DNA of 5,480 bases from Actinomycetes bacterium. GTDB taxonomy: Bacteria; Actinomycetota; Actinomycetes; Nanopelagicales; Nanopelagicaceae. A program made the translations under genes and the position numbers. Below are positions 1 to 5,480 of the stretch, one piece after another (position 1 is the first letter of the stretch; each line of letters starts with the position of its first letter). The stretch spans positions 1 to 5,480 of the forward strand of contig BJFZ01000078.1 in the NCBI GenBank assembly GCA_014190175.1, given 5' to 3'. The notes beneath the pieces are model-generated. The model did no database searches. It saw only the letters and a list, made by a program, of their open reading frames with translations, and was not told where the DNA came from.

Positions 1-127
1 AATTCCGATGGGGCGCGTTGGAGAGCCTGAAGAGGCTGCAGAGATGCTGGCTTTTATGTCATCTAAGGCCTGTTCATTTACAACTGGCTTTACTTTCGAT
101 ACATCCGGCGGAAGAGCAACGTACTAA
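1..127 (+). CDS. Short-chain dehydrogenase/reductase (SDR), C-terminal end only
   Basis: Reading from base 2, 41 codons run to a TAA at 125-127; the rest of the gene lies before the window. The peptide has the tail of a classical SDR: the motif MGRVGEPEEAAEMLAFM matches the family pattern 'GRxGxPEExAxxvxFL', and a serine-rich stretch then leads into the usual terminal 'tGxxxxxxGG' strand, here TGFTFDTSGGRATY. These enzymes are cytosolic NAD(P)-dependent oxidoreductases acting on alcohols, sugars or keto acids. The Rossmann motif and the catalytic Tyr-Lys are outside the window, so substrate and cofactor cannot be judged. The gene converges on the minus-strand operon with only 6 bp between the two stop codons. 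It may belong to the same catabolic island, but that is inference. The SDR family call is secure; anything finer is not. Confidence 0.88.
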   Translation, partial: IPMGRVGEPEEAAEMLAFMSSKACSFTTGFTFDTSGGRATY

Positions 128-133
128 AAAAGT

Positions 134-949
134 TCACTTCCCCAAATTTGTAATTAGTTGCATCATATTTTGATACAAGATTTTTTCAATATCATTTTGC
201 TGTAAAAAATCCAATTGTGAAAGATGTTCGAATGTCTGGGGGAAGGTGACAGTTGCAAGTGCTGGGGTAAAGTCTGAGCCCCAGATTAAACGGGTTCGAT
301 CAAAGTTATTGATTATGTACTGGAGATAGCCTCTTAATGATGGATAGGGATAAATAGGATCCTTTTGCTCAAGTGCATAAAAGCCGCTCAATTTAAGATA
401 TACATTCGTATAACTATGAAGTCTGCAGATGGTGCTTAGTTCTATTGAAATATCATCATTTGTGAGATGGTCTGCGTCGATTCTTGGCAATCCCATGTGG
501 GAGATGAGGAGTGTCAATTGAGGCCACTTACTGAGCACATCTAGCCAAACATTCCAAAAATGGGTTTTTGAATTTACGCTGATTATCCATTTATATTCTA
601 TAAGCCATACCCAAACAGAATCTTCTACGGAGCTTAAGTCGGCCATATCTTGCTCTGAAAAAATATATAGGGTGATTCCCTCAAATCCTGATTTAAGTAA
701 ATTCTCTAACTCTGATACTTGAAGGTTGCTGGGCTTGAAAAATGCAAGCGGGTGCATCCATGGTCTAGTCAGTGCCAGCGCTGAAATGTAAGCGTTATTT
801 CCCAAAGCCCAACTTTCTCCCTCGTAGCCAACCACTAAGGAGCTTTTTATCGTGTGTTGCTTTATCAGATCTTCATAAAGAAAAATTTCATTTTCTCCAG
901 AATTCTTGTAGCCATTTTCAAAAAGATGAATATGGCCGTCAGCTAGCAT
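134..949 (-). CDS. Amidohydrolase-2 family TIM-barrel metal-dependent hydrolase
   Basis: A 271-residue cytosolic protein, close to the usual length for the amidohydrolase-2 family (Pfam PF04909), which includes fuconolactone and 2-pyrone-4,6-dicarboxylate lactonases and the decarboxylase ACMSD. Visible active-site residues are the strand-1 DGHIH motif (H6 and H8), the 'LLISHMG' histidine H151 and the 'IWGSDF' aspartate D226. This is the HxH / His / Asp set that binds zinc in ACMSD-like members. The strand that in relatives often carries another histidine reads 'WIISVN' here, with Asn126 at about that place. It is the last gene of the operon. Its ATG lies 11 bp inside the preceding aminotransferase gene, has no Shine-Dalgarno sequence, and is the only possible start, because an in-frame TAA lies at 968-970 with no alternative start codon between. 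Expression therefore probably relies on translational coupling. Lactone hydrolysis or decarboxylation of an acid is the likely chemistry; the substrate is unknown. Confidence 0.85.
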   Translation of the reverse strand: MLADGHIHLFENGYKNSGENEIFLYEDLIKQHTIKSSLVVGYEGESWALGNNAYISALALTRPWMHPLAFFKPSNLQVSELENLLKSGFEGITLYIFSEQDMADLSSVEDSVWVWLIEYKWIISVNSKTHFWNVWLDVLSKWPQLTLLISHMGLPRIDADHLTNDDISIELSTICRLHSYTNVYLKLSGFYALEQKDPIYPYPSLRGYLQYIINNFDRTRLIWGSDFTPALATVTFPQTFEHLSQLDFLQQNDIEKILYQNMMQLITNLGK

Positions 950-2075
950 GGAGGAGCAGGGCTTTCTTTAATGTTTCGAGGAAAATCGTTATATCGTCCT
1001 GATTGTTGTATCCATGAATTGCAGCACGAATTCGACCTGCATGCGACATGACGTGTACGCCTTTAGAGTGTAAGTATTGATTTATCTCTTCAAATTTTGG
1101 GTGTTTAAATGCGACAATTCCTGAAAGAAGTCTAGGTGAAATTGACCCCAACATTTCAACTGGTAGTTCTGCTAGTCCTTCAAGACACATAGTTACAAGC
1201 TTCTTGGCATGATCGTCAATTGCACCTACGCCGATACTGTCTATGTAACTCAAACCGGCATTGATTGCATAGATTGCCGCATAATTTGGCATACCGACCA
1301 TGAAACTTGCAGCACCCTTCTTACTGATTAATTTTTCAAATCGTGATTCATCAAATGCATTTTCGAAGTTAAACCAACCTCCAGCAGTTACATTCCACTC
1401 ATCTGCCCGCTCAGGGGATACTCCTACTAGACCTCCACCATGTGAAGCCAGTATCCACTTGTGTGTGGCACTCACTATTAGGTCGGCCTTCTTCACATCA
1501 AGTGGAATTCTTCCAAGTGCCTGAGTCACATCAACTGCCAACATTGCTCCTGAGTGACGCCGAACTATCTGTGAAACCTCATCTACATTAAGGCGAAAAC
1601 CGTTGTAAAAACTGACCAAGGAGATATTAACTAATCTTGTCTTTGGGGTCAGTAGTTTTTCTAAATCTTTAAGATCTAGCACGCTGTCCTTGCTTCGCCA
1701 AACTTTTACTTTTGCCTTAGAAGACTCTGTCATAGCGGGAGTAGCTCCAGAAGGAAAATCGAGATCGTTAACAACCACCTCGTCACCATCTTTAAGGCGA
1801 AGTGCCATGTAGGCTAAGTTGTAAGCCTCTGATGCCGAGGAGCAAATTCCTATCTGATCACTATTTAAATTAAAGAATTTAGCAGTTATTGATTTAGCCT
1901 GAACCCATTGCTCTTGGTGGAGTAGCCGGCCATCCATACCTATTATTTTGTCTTTAGCATATTGATTGAGAGCAGTAATCACACTTGCGGGTGGAATCCC
2001 TTCAGCTGCAGTGTTGAGATATGCACGATTTTTAAGCGAAGGAAAATCCTTGAGGCGGCTTTCAGGACTTAACAT
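939..2075 (-). CDS. Class-V aminotransferase-fold PLP-dependent enzyme
   Basis: 378 residues, typical of fold-type I, class-V PLP enzymes (cysteine desulfurase, isopenicillin N epimerase-like and related; Pfam PF00266). It opens with 'AYLNTAAEGIPP', the N-terminal motif of this group. PLP contacts are seen as D182 and Q185 in 'AVDVTQALG'. The Schiff-base lysine is K206 in 'VSATHKW', followed by a glycine-rich 'SHGGGLVGV'. The C-terminal 'GRIRAAIHGYNNQDDI' (R350 likely binds the substrate carboxylate) is characteristic. No catalytic cysteine loop of a cysteine desulfurase is evident near the C terminus, and no iron-sulfur assembly genes are adjacent, so a catabolic role is more likely (transamination, elimination, or C-N/C-S lyase on an amino compound). 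The ATG overlaps the upstream stop codon by one base (TAATG) and has its own AAGGAG site at 2083-2088, 7 bases away. The family is certain; the exact reaction is not. Confidence 0.88.
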   Translation of the reverse strand: MLSPESRLKDFPSLKNRAYLNTAAEGIPPASVITALNQYAKDKIIGMDGRLLHQEQWVQAKSITAKFFNLNSDQIGICSSASEAYNLAYMALRLKDGDEVVVNDLDFPSGATPAMTESSKAKVKVWRSKDSVLDLKDLEKLLTPKTRLVNISLVSFYNGFRLNVDEVSQIVRRHSGAMLAVDVTQALGRIPLDVKKADLIVSATHKWILASHGGGLVGVSPERADEWNVTAGGWFNFENAFDESRFEKLISKKGAASFMVGMPNYAAIYAINAGLSYIDSIGVGAIDDHAKKLVTMCLEGLAELPVEMLGSISPRLLSGIVAFKHPKFEEINQYLHSKGVHVMSHAGRIRAAIHGYNNQDDITIFLETLKKALLLHAS

Positions 2076-3082
2076 TATTTTTCTCCTTCGTTTTGTGTGA
2101 GAGAAATAAAATTACTAATCCAACCTTGAATCTGACAGGCATCTTGATATCTAGCTCCAACTGGAACCGTCTCAATTCCTCTGATTAAGAGCAAGAAATG
2201 CTCTAACTCGCTTCTCAGTGCATCGTCAAAGAAGTTGGTGGCACCGATGCGCATTGGTGGATTTACCTTTACTGGATAGACCTGGCCCTTAGATGCTATG
2301 TGAATGACGCCGCTTTCGTATAGAAGTCGGGCGTGCCAGGACTCGCCTGCAATAGTGAGCTGATCAATGTTTCCATCACCTGGAATACCATCTGGAATCA
2401 AATAGTTCGCCACCAATGAAGCGTACATGTTATCGGACCATCCAAGTTGAGCTTGAGCTAGGTCTACGCCACCTTGATCATGTCTGCGCTGTTGGGCAGA
2501 AAATCTCGTTGGTTCCTGTGCCTTAACTAAACTATGAACTGTATAGAGATCATGGACCATGATGAAGGCAAATGGAGATTCACCTGGATAGCGAGTACGG
2601 TGATTGGCGCTACGTTGGCGCGAGCAATTAATGGCGGCAATTTTGCCCAGTTTGGTAGCCTCACTTTTCATAGCCTGGAACTCTTTATTCCAGAGAAGTA
2701 TGTGACCCATTATCAAATTGGAGGAATCGGGCTTAACTAGCGCCTGTAACCTCTCTGCCTCAATCAACGACGATGCAATTGGTTTTTCTAGAAGAACAGT
2801 GTAACCATTTTCTAGAAGCAGCTTAGTAATCTCAATATGAGTACTAGTGCTCGATGTTACGATCCAACCATCGACCTTCACATGCTGAAGTGCACTCTCT
2901 ACATCATCAAAAAAAGCCACATCTTGCCCACTAAAGAAATCCTCCGCTTTTTTGCGATTGAGTGGAGCTGGCTCGATAATTACAGTCACCACAGCATTTT
3001 CTAAGTAGCCAATCTGCTCGGCATGCATTGTCCCCATGCCGCCGAAGCCGATTATTCCTATTCGTAATGCGCGCTCGTTCAT
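2075..3082 (-). CDS. Gfo/Idh/MocA family NAD(P)-dependent oxidoreductase
   Basis: 335 residues, the normal size for this family (Pfam PF01408 N-terminal domain followed by an alpha/beta substrate domain). The N-terminal Rossmann fold shows 'IGIIGFGGMG' (glycines 12, 14, 15 and 17). The second nucleotide-binding strand is 'VVTVIIEP', and the family hallmark 'LLEKPIAS' gives catalytic-site lysine K100. Residues from about 125 onward form the substrate and oligomerisation domain, with 'MVHDLYTVHSL' (H177, D178) standing where relatives have 'DxGxHxxD'. The aspartate four residues before the histidine is Phe173 here, a variant also found in other subgroups. Such enzymes oxidise or reduce sugars, inositols, sugar acids or imino acids. 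The ATG overlaps the M20 stop by 4 bp (ATGA) and has no clear Shine-Dalgarno sequence, which points to coupled translation. The substrate cannot be assigned. Confidence 0.88.
   Translation of the reverse strand: MNERALRIGIIGFGGMGTMHAEQIGYLENAVVTVIIEPAPLNRKKAEDFFSGQDVAFFDDVESALQHVKVDGWIVTSSTSTHIEITKLLLENGYTVLLEKPIASSLIEAERLQALVKPDSSNLIMGHILLWNKEFQAMKSEATKLGKIAAINCSRQRSANHRTRYPGESPFAFIMVHDLYTVHSLVKAQEPTRFSAQQRRHDQGGVDLAQAQLGWSDNMYASLVANYLIPDGIPGDGNIDQLTIAGESWHARLLYESGVIHIASKGQVYPVKVNPPMRIGATNFFDDALRSELEHFLLLIRGIETVPVGARYQDACQIQGWISNFISLTQNEGEK
2083..2088 (-). promoter_or_regulatory. Ribosome binding site of the class-V aminotransferase gene
   Basis: AAGGAG on the minus strand lies 7 bases before the ATG at 2075, inside the last codons of the oxidoreductase gene. 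It supports this start and suggests independent ribosome loading in addition to coupling through the TAATG overlap. Confidence 0.75.
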
Positions 3083-4257
3083 ATAAAGTTGTGTCCCATG
3101 ATTTGCTTATAGATCAATACGGATTTATCTAACTCTGCAATTTCAAGCCATTCATCTTTGGTATGAGCCTGATTTATACTCCCGGGACCTAGTACCACTG
3201 CTGGGATTCCAGCTATTGAGTAGGTAGATGCATCTGTTCCATAGCCAGCACCAGATTGCTCGCCCGAAAGCCCCATCCCAATGAGAATTTCAGATATTTG
3301 TAAGGCAAACTCATGATTAACAATTAGATCGAGTTGATAATCGATAAACGGTGTCGATGTTCCAATAAGTATTGTTGGGTCCTGCAGTGCAATTGAGTCA
3401 AGAACTGCTTTTATTTCTTTTAGAACCTGTTCGCTATTCTCACCCGGCAAGGTACGTCGATCAATTTCAATCTCGCAAAAATTTGGAATGATATTTACGG
3501 AAGTTCCTCCGGAGATTGTATTAACTGAGCAGGCAGCCTTGCCAGTTAAGGGGTGGGTCAAAGAGATTTTTGAACAGTATTCTTTTTCAAATTCGAGAAT
3601 TAACTTGGCCATTGCAGAAATGGCACTCTGACCGTTTGAAGGATTAGATGAATGCGCAGCCACACCTCGCGTGTTTATTTTCCAGCGAATAACGCCATTA
3701 TGGGCCACTACAGGCTGGCATAAAGTCGGCTCTCCGACGATTACTCCGGTTGGCTTCCAGCCAAGATGTTCTAGTTGCCTTTGGACAAATGCCGTAGCAC
3801 CAGTTTTAGTCGCTTCTTCATCGGTTACAAATAAGACTGCAATGTTATTGGGGCATGAGGAGAGCTGCATATATTCTTTAAGAGCCCATAACATTCCGGC
3901 CCCGCTACCTTTTGTATCGCACGTTCCTCTGCCATACATTAGGCCATCTTTTACTAGACCGTGAAAGGGATTTACTGTCATACCATCGACGCTGACTGTG
4001 TCGGCATGTGATTCAAAAACTATCCATGGCGCCATTTTTGAAACCTCGTAAGTTATGAGCAGGTTATAACTAGCAGCAAGGGCACCTGCAGGAATAGGTA
4101 AACAACTTGTTTGTAGCCCCCACTCTTTTGCAATTGTTTCCAGATACTCCAGCATCGTTCGTTCGGGAAAATCTCGGCCAGATGTGTATTCGTTCACCGT
4201 ATCAAATGAGACCATCTTTGAAAGCAGATCTAATACGGCGTTTGGCGCGGACGTCAT
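3079..4257 (-). CDS. M20 family metallohydrolase (ArgE/DapE type deacylase)
   Basis: 392 residues with the complete two-zinc M20 catalytic set: H84 and D86 in 'ESHADTV', bridging D114 in 'GRGTCDTKG', general base E147 and ligand E148 in 'VTDEEAT', E176 in 'VGEPT', and the final ligand H365 in 'GPGSINQAHTKDEW'. The inserted dimerisation domain (about 185-305) begins with 'TRGVAAHSS', including the conserved H202 that completes the partner's active site. The 'GPGSINQAH' ending is closest to acetylornithine deacetylase (ArgE)-like members. No signal peptide is present, so it should act in the cytosol. It presumably removes an acyl group from an N-acyl amine or cleaves an amide in the operon's pathway. 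Arginine or lysine genes are absent, so argE or dapE should not be transferred as a name. Its ATG overlaps the upstream stop codon by one base (TAATG). Confidence 0.9.
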   Translation of the reverse strand: MTSAPNAVLDLLSKMVSFDTVNEYTSGRDFPERTMLEYLETIAKEWGLQTSCLPIPAGALAASYNLLITYEVSKMAPWIVFESHADTVSVDGMTVNPFHGLVKDGLMYGRGTCDTKGSGAGMLWALKEYMQLSSCPNNIAVLFVTDEEATKTGATAFVQRQLEHLGWKPTGVIVGEPTLCQPVVAHNGVIRWKINTRGVAAHSSNPSNGQSAISAMAKLILEFEKEYCSKISLTHPLTGKAACSVNTISGGTSVNIIPNFCEIEIDRRTLPGENSEQVLKEIKAVLDSIALQDPTILIGTSTPFIDYQLDLIVNHEFALQISEILIGMGLSGEQSGAGYGTDASTYSIAGIPAVVLGPGSINQAHTKDEWLEIAELDKSVLIYKQIMGHNFI

Positions 4258-5009
4258 TAGATGACCGCCAAGTTACTAAAACGAGCGCAGTCCATCTCGA
4301 ATTCAATCTCTTTTACAGGAGGTCTTGTGAGCCAAGTGGAGTAACCATTTTTGGAGACTGTGGGCAATTTCTTTTCAATCATTCCAGATAAGCCTGTGAT
4401 TTCATGTGCCGTATAGACATTTACAGTAGTCGGACTTTCCCCTGATGCCCCAAGAGCATGAAGCCTCTCAAGCATTATCTTTAGTACGCAATCAACCTTT
4501 AAAGACAAGCCCTTTTGGCTTAGATCACCGCGAGCGACGATGTTTTCAGCTCCTAATTCGCCATCGACCTCACCGGCTCCAGCGACGATAAAATCGCTTC
4601 CCCCGCGACCTTGACTAGGATGAACAATAAATGCAACTGCAATCGTCGGGACAGCAGGTCCTTGGTCGATTGGAATCACATTCGTTCGCGAAATTGGATT
4701 GACTCCATCGATGATTAAGCCACGTTTGATTAGTGATTGGCGGTACTCATCATTGAATACTGCAAATCCTTCGAAGGAAAATGCACCAGGTGATCTAAGT
4801 TGCAATCCTGCTAAGGCCGCGGGAGCAAGTCCTCGCCTCTGAATCTCTTTATCAATTTTTTCAAATCCGTTTGCAAGTGTTGGACAATCATGTAAACGGA
4901 GGGCAGTGATTTCAAATCCATCGCTTGCAGCAAAACCAGCCGAGTATGCGGTTATAGCGGGCAAAAATCTAAAACTTGCGCCTGGATGTAACATTGCTTG
5001 AAGAGTCAC
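4257..5009 (-). CDS. Tandem RidA-like deaminase, CnbZ/2-aminomuconate deaminase-like
   Basis: 250 residues, about twice a RidA/YjgF/UK114 subunit, with two recognisable RidA-like halves. Half one (about 20-130) has 'LANGFEKIDKEIQRRGLAP' followed by 'FNDEYRQSL' and 'SRTNVIP'. Half two (about 135-245) has 'KVDCVLKIMLERLHALGAS', 'TTVNVYTAHEI' and the terminal strand 'PPVKEIEFEMD', like the 'xVEIExxA' end of RidA. The whole resembles, from memory, the family annotated as 2-amino-5-chloromuconate deaminase CnbZ of chloronitrobenzene degradation. RidA-fold proteins hydrolyse enamines and imines, so a deaminase role is plausible, but a chloro-aromatic substrate is not implied. It is the first gene of the operon. 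GTG at 5007-5009 is chosen because a perfect AGGAGG lies 7 bases upstream; the next ATG (4992-4994) is too far from it. The RidA-like fold is fairly sure, the CnbZ relationship moderately so. Confidence 0.72.
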   Translation of the reverse strand: MTLQAMLHPGASFRFLPAITAYSAGFAASDGFEITALRLHDCPTLANGFEKIDKEIQRRGLAPAALAGLQLRSPGAFSFEGFAVFNDEYRQSLIKRGLIIDGVNPISRTNVIPIDQGPAVPTIAVAFIVHPSQGRGGSDFIVAGAGEVDGELGAENIVARGDLSQKGLSLKVDCVLKIMLERLHALGASGESPTTVNVYTAHEITGLSGMIEKKLPTVSKNGYSTWLTRPPVKEIEFEMDCARFSNLAVI

Positions 5010-5016
5010 GCCTTCT

Positions 5017-5022
5017 CCTCCT
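5017..5022 (-). promoter_or_regulatory. Ribosome binding site of the RidA-like gene (decides GTG start)
   Basis: The minus strand carries a perfect AGGAGG, separated by 7 bases (agaaggc) from the GTG at 5009. This is the strongest ribosome site in the window and marks GTG, not the ATG five codons later, as the start of the first operon gene. Confidence 0.85.
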
Positions 5023-5108
5023 TCTTGCCTTTAGCTAATTACATGCCAGAAATATCTCACACTAGTGCTCGTTACGCTCAGAATGAAGCTCAAAGTCAGG
5101 TGTAAAAG

Positions 5109-5137
5109 AGCCTATGCTACTCATTCTTAACTGTCAA
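5109..5137 (-). promoter_or_regulatory. Sigma70-type promoter of the five-gene operon
   Basis: On the minus strand a perfect TTGACA (-35, at 5132-5137) is followed after exactly 17 bases by TAGGCT (-10, at 5109-5114). The -10 keeps the essential TA....T of the consensus. Transcription should begin near 5102, leaving a leader of about 93 nt before the GTG at 5009. It is the only good promoter-like pair I found ahead of the operon. The assignment is by sequence only. Confidence 0.65.
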
Positions 5138-5143
5138 GAAATA

Positions 5144-5158
5144 ACCACTGATTGTAGT
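5144..5158. promoter_or_regulatory. Possible operator: imperfect palindrome just upstream of -35
   Basis: The minus strand reads ACTAC-AATCA-GTGGT, whose 5-base arms match at four of five positions. An overlapping inverted repeat, CTGA-N6-TCAG, covers 5148-5161. Together they end 6 bases upstream of the -35 box, where an activator or repressor could bind. No regulator gene is in view and both repeats are short, so this is tentative. Confidence 0.25.
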
Positions 5159-5200
5159 CAGCCACCTTAATCACCAGATTGAGCCTGCTGAGCGCATAAA

Positions 5201-5480
5201 TTATTTTTGAGTGATGGCTGCAATGGCAGAAACAATAGCTTTCGATACCACGCTAATTTCATCATCGTGAATCATGTGAGGGTTAAGTGCAATTCCAACT
5301 CCCTCTTGCGGTAAGACTGCAATACATGGATCTTGCTTCCATAGGCGATCAATCATCTCATCTCGAAGAGCATTGTCTGCAAAAGTCAAAAATAGAATTA
5401 AGCGCGGAATGGGTTGTCCAGAGTGGGAGGTAGAGGATTTGAGTAGTTCAACCCCAGATGTTTTTAACTCAGCGAGTTCG
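5201..5480 (-). CDS. C-terminal part of a probable SelA-like / fold-type I PLP enzyme
   Basis: The frame is open from the right window edge (first full codon 5477-5479) to a TAA at 5201-5203, giving 92 residues; the start lies beyond the window. A TTG at 5387-5389 should not be read as a start, because coherent coding continues through it ('PIPRLILFLTFADNA'). The visible part looks like the small C-terminal domain of a PLP enzyme. The pattern 'LWKQDPCIAVLPQEGVGIAL' then 'NPHMIHDDEISVVSKAI' resembles the 'dPpIxv...g..xlxP..l..gE..xvxxxl' ending of SelA-like proteins, such as the D-glucosaminate-6-phosphate ammonia-lyase group. The PLP lysine is outside the window, so the call rests on this one pattern. 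A 191-bp spacer with its own promoter separates it from the operon, but same-strand placement suggests related function. Another class-V or DegT-type PLP enzyme is the main alternative. Confidence 0.5.
   Translation of the reverse strand, partial: ELAELKTSGVELLKSSTSHSGQPIPRLILFLTFADNALRDEMIDRLWKQDPCIAVLPQEGVGIALNPHMIHDDEISVVSKAIVSAIAAITQK

Larger units (their letters stand above)
5010..5200. other. Spacer holding the operon promoter and leader
   Basis: This 191-bp stretch is the longest non-coding segment in the window, lying between two minus-strand genes. It contains a promoter, a possible operator, a leader of roughly 93 nt and a ribosome site, listed separately. I see no convincing hairpin followed by a T run that would end the upstream gene, no tRNA, no riboswitch architecture and no credible small open frame. 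An 8-base perfect palindrome, CACTAGTG (5060-5067), sits in the leader; it could be chance or a regulator half-site. Confidence 0.6.

Noticed and set aside
24..37. Hairpin AGCCT-GAAG-AGGCT
   Set aside because: A 5-bp stem inside SDR coding sequence with no T run on either strand; it encodes the conserved 'GEPEEA' motif region and needs no regulatory explanation.
124..140. T6 run after the amidohydrolase stop as an intrinsic terminator
   Set aside because: The only pairing beside it is AAGT-GA-ACTT, whose 2-base loop cannot fold; the GGAAG/CTTCC pair spanning the gap has an unpaired loop of about 21 bases.
772..1002. Plus-strand open frame of 76 codons
   Set aside because: It lies opposite the amidohydrolase and aminotransferase genes, has no family resemblance and is a shadow of their reading frames.
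1300..1524. Plus-strand open frame of 74 codons
   Set aside because: Antisense to the PLP-lysine region of the class-V enzyme, which has clear motifs; the plus-strand peptide has none.
939..2075. Cysteine desulfurase (sufS/iscS/csd)
   Set aside because: The fold is right, but the active-site cysteine loop is not seen and there are no iron-sulfur assembly neighbours.
2534..2740. Plus-strand open frame of 68 codons
   Set aside because: Antisense to the oxidoreductase gene and without recognisable protein features.
3671..3964. Plus-strand open frame of 97 codons
   Set aside because: Antisense to the M20 catalytic domain, with a proline/serine-rich composition typical of a shadow frame.
3079..4257. 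Naming the M20 gene argE or dapE
   Set aside because: The catalytic residues are shared by the whole M20 family, and there are no arginine or lysine biosynthesis genes nearby.
4107..4391. Plus-strand open frame of 94 codons
   Set aside because: Antisense to the junction of the M20 and RidA-like genes, both well supported on the minus strand.
5060..5100. Repeated GCTC words in the leader as tandem regulatory repeats
   Set aside because: Three 4-base matches at unequal spacing are expected by chance.
5201..5389. A 62-residue gene starting at TTG 5389
   Set aside because: The frame stays open and protein-like to the window edge, and the residues look like the end of a larger PLP enzyme, so the TTG is an internal leucine codon.

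Overview
The window is an ordinary stretch of a compact bacterial chromosome. GC content is moderate to low (about 43 % by eye) and intergenic space is very small. Every gene belongs to small-molecule catabolism. The organism cannot be fixed from this sequence. A strong AGGAGG ribosome site, a GTG start, a TTGACA / TAnnnT promoter, and tightly overlapping genes at moderate GC would fit a streamlined free-living bacterium, for example a freshwater actinobacterium. That is a weak inference, not an identification.

Layout, left to right. Positions 1-127 hold the last 41 codons of a short-chain dehydrogenase on the plus strand. It converges, with a 6-bp gap, on a run of five minus-strand genes. 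Read in the direction of transcription (right to left), these are: a tandem RidA-like deaminase resembling the CnbZ group (5009-4257), an M20 metallopeptidase/deacylase of ArgE/DapE type (4257-3079), a Gfo/Idh/MocA NAD(P)-dependent oxidoreductase (3082-2075), a class-V PLP aminotransferase-fold enzyme (2075-939) and an amidohydrolase-2 family TIM-barrel hydrolase (949-134). Neighbouring genes overlap by 1, 4, 1 and 11 bp, so this is almost certainly one translationally coupled operon. A 191-bp spacer (5010-5200) precedes it and carries a good sigma70-type promoter (TTGACA, 17 bp, TAGGCT), a roughly 93-nt leader and a consensus ribosome site. At the right edge (5201-5480) is the 3' end of another minus-strand gene, probably a SelA-like or other fold-type I PLP enzyme.

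Taken together, the operon looks like a dedicated pathway for an N-acylated or otherwise nitrogen-bearing organic acid or sugar acid. The M20 enzyme would free an amine. One or two PLP enzymes would act on the amino compound. The RidA-like protein would hydrolyse an enamine, imine or 2-aminomuconate-like intermediate. The Gfo/Idh/MocA enzyme and the SDR would supply redox steps, and the amidohydrolase would open a lactone or decarboxylate. I do not recognise this exact gene set as a described pathway, and no transporter or regulator lies inside the window to name the substrate. There are no RNA genes, mobile elements, CRISPR arrays or substantial repeats.
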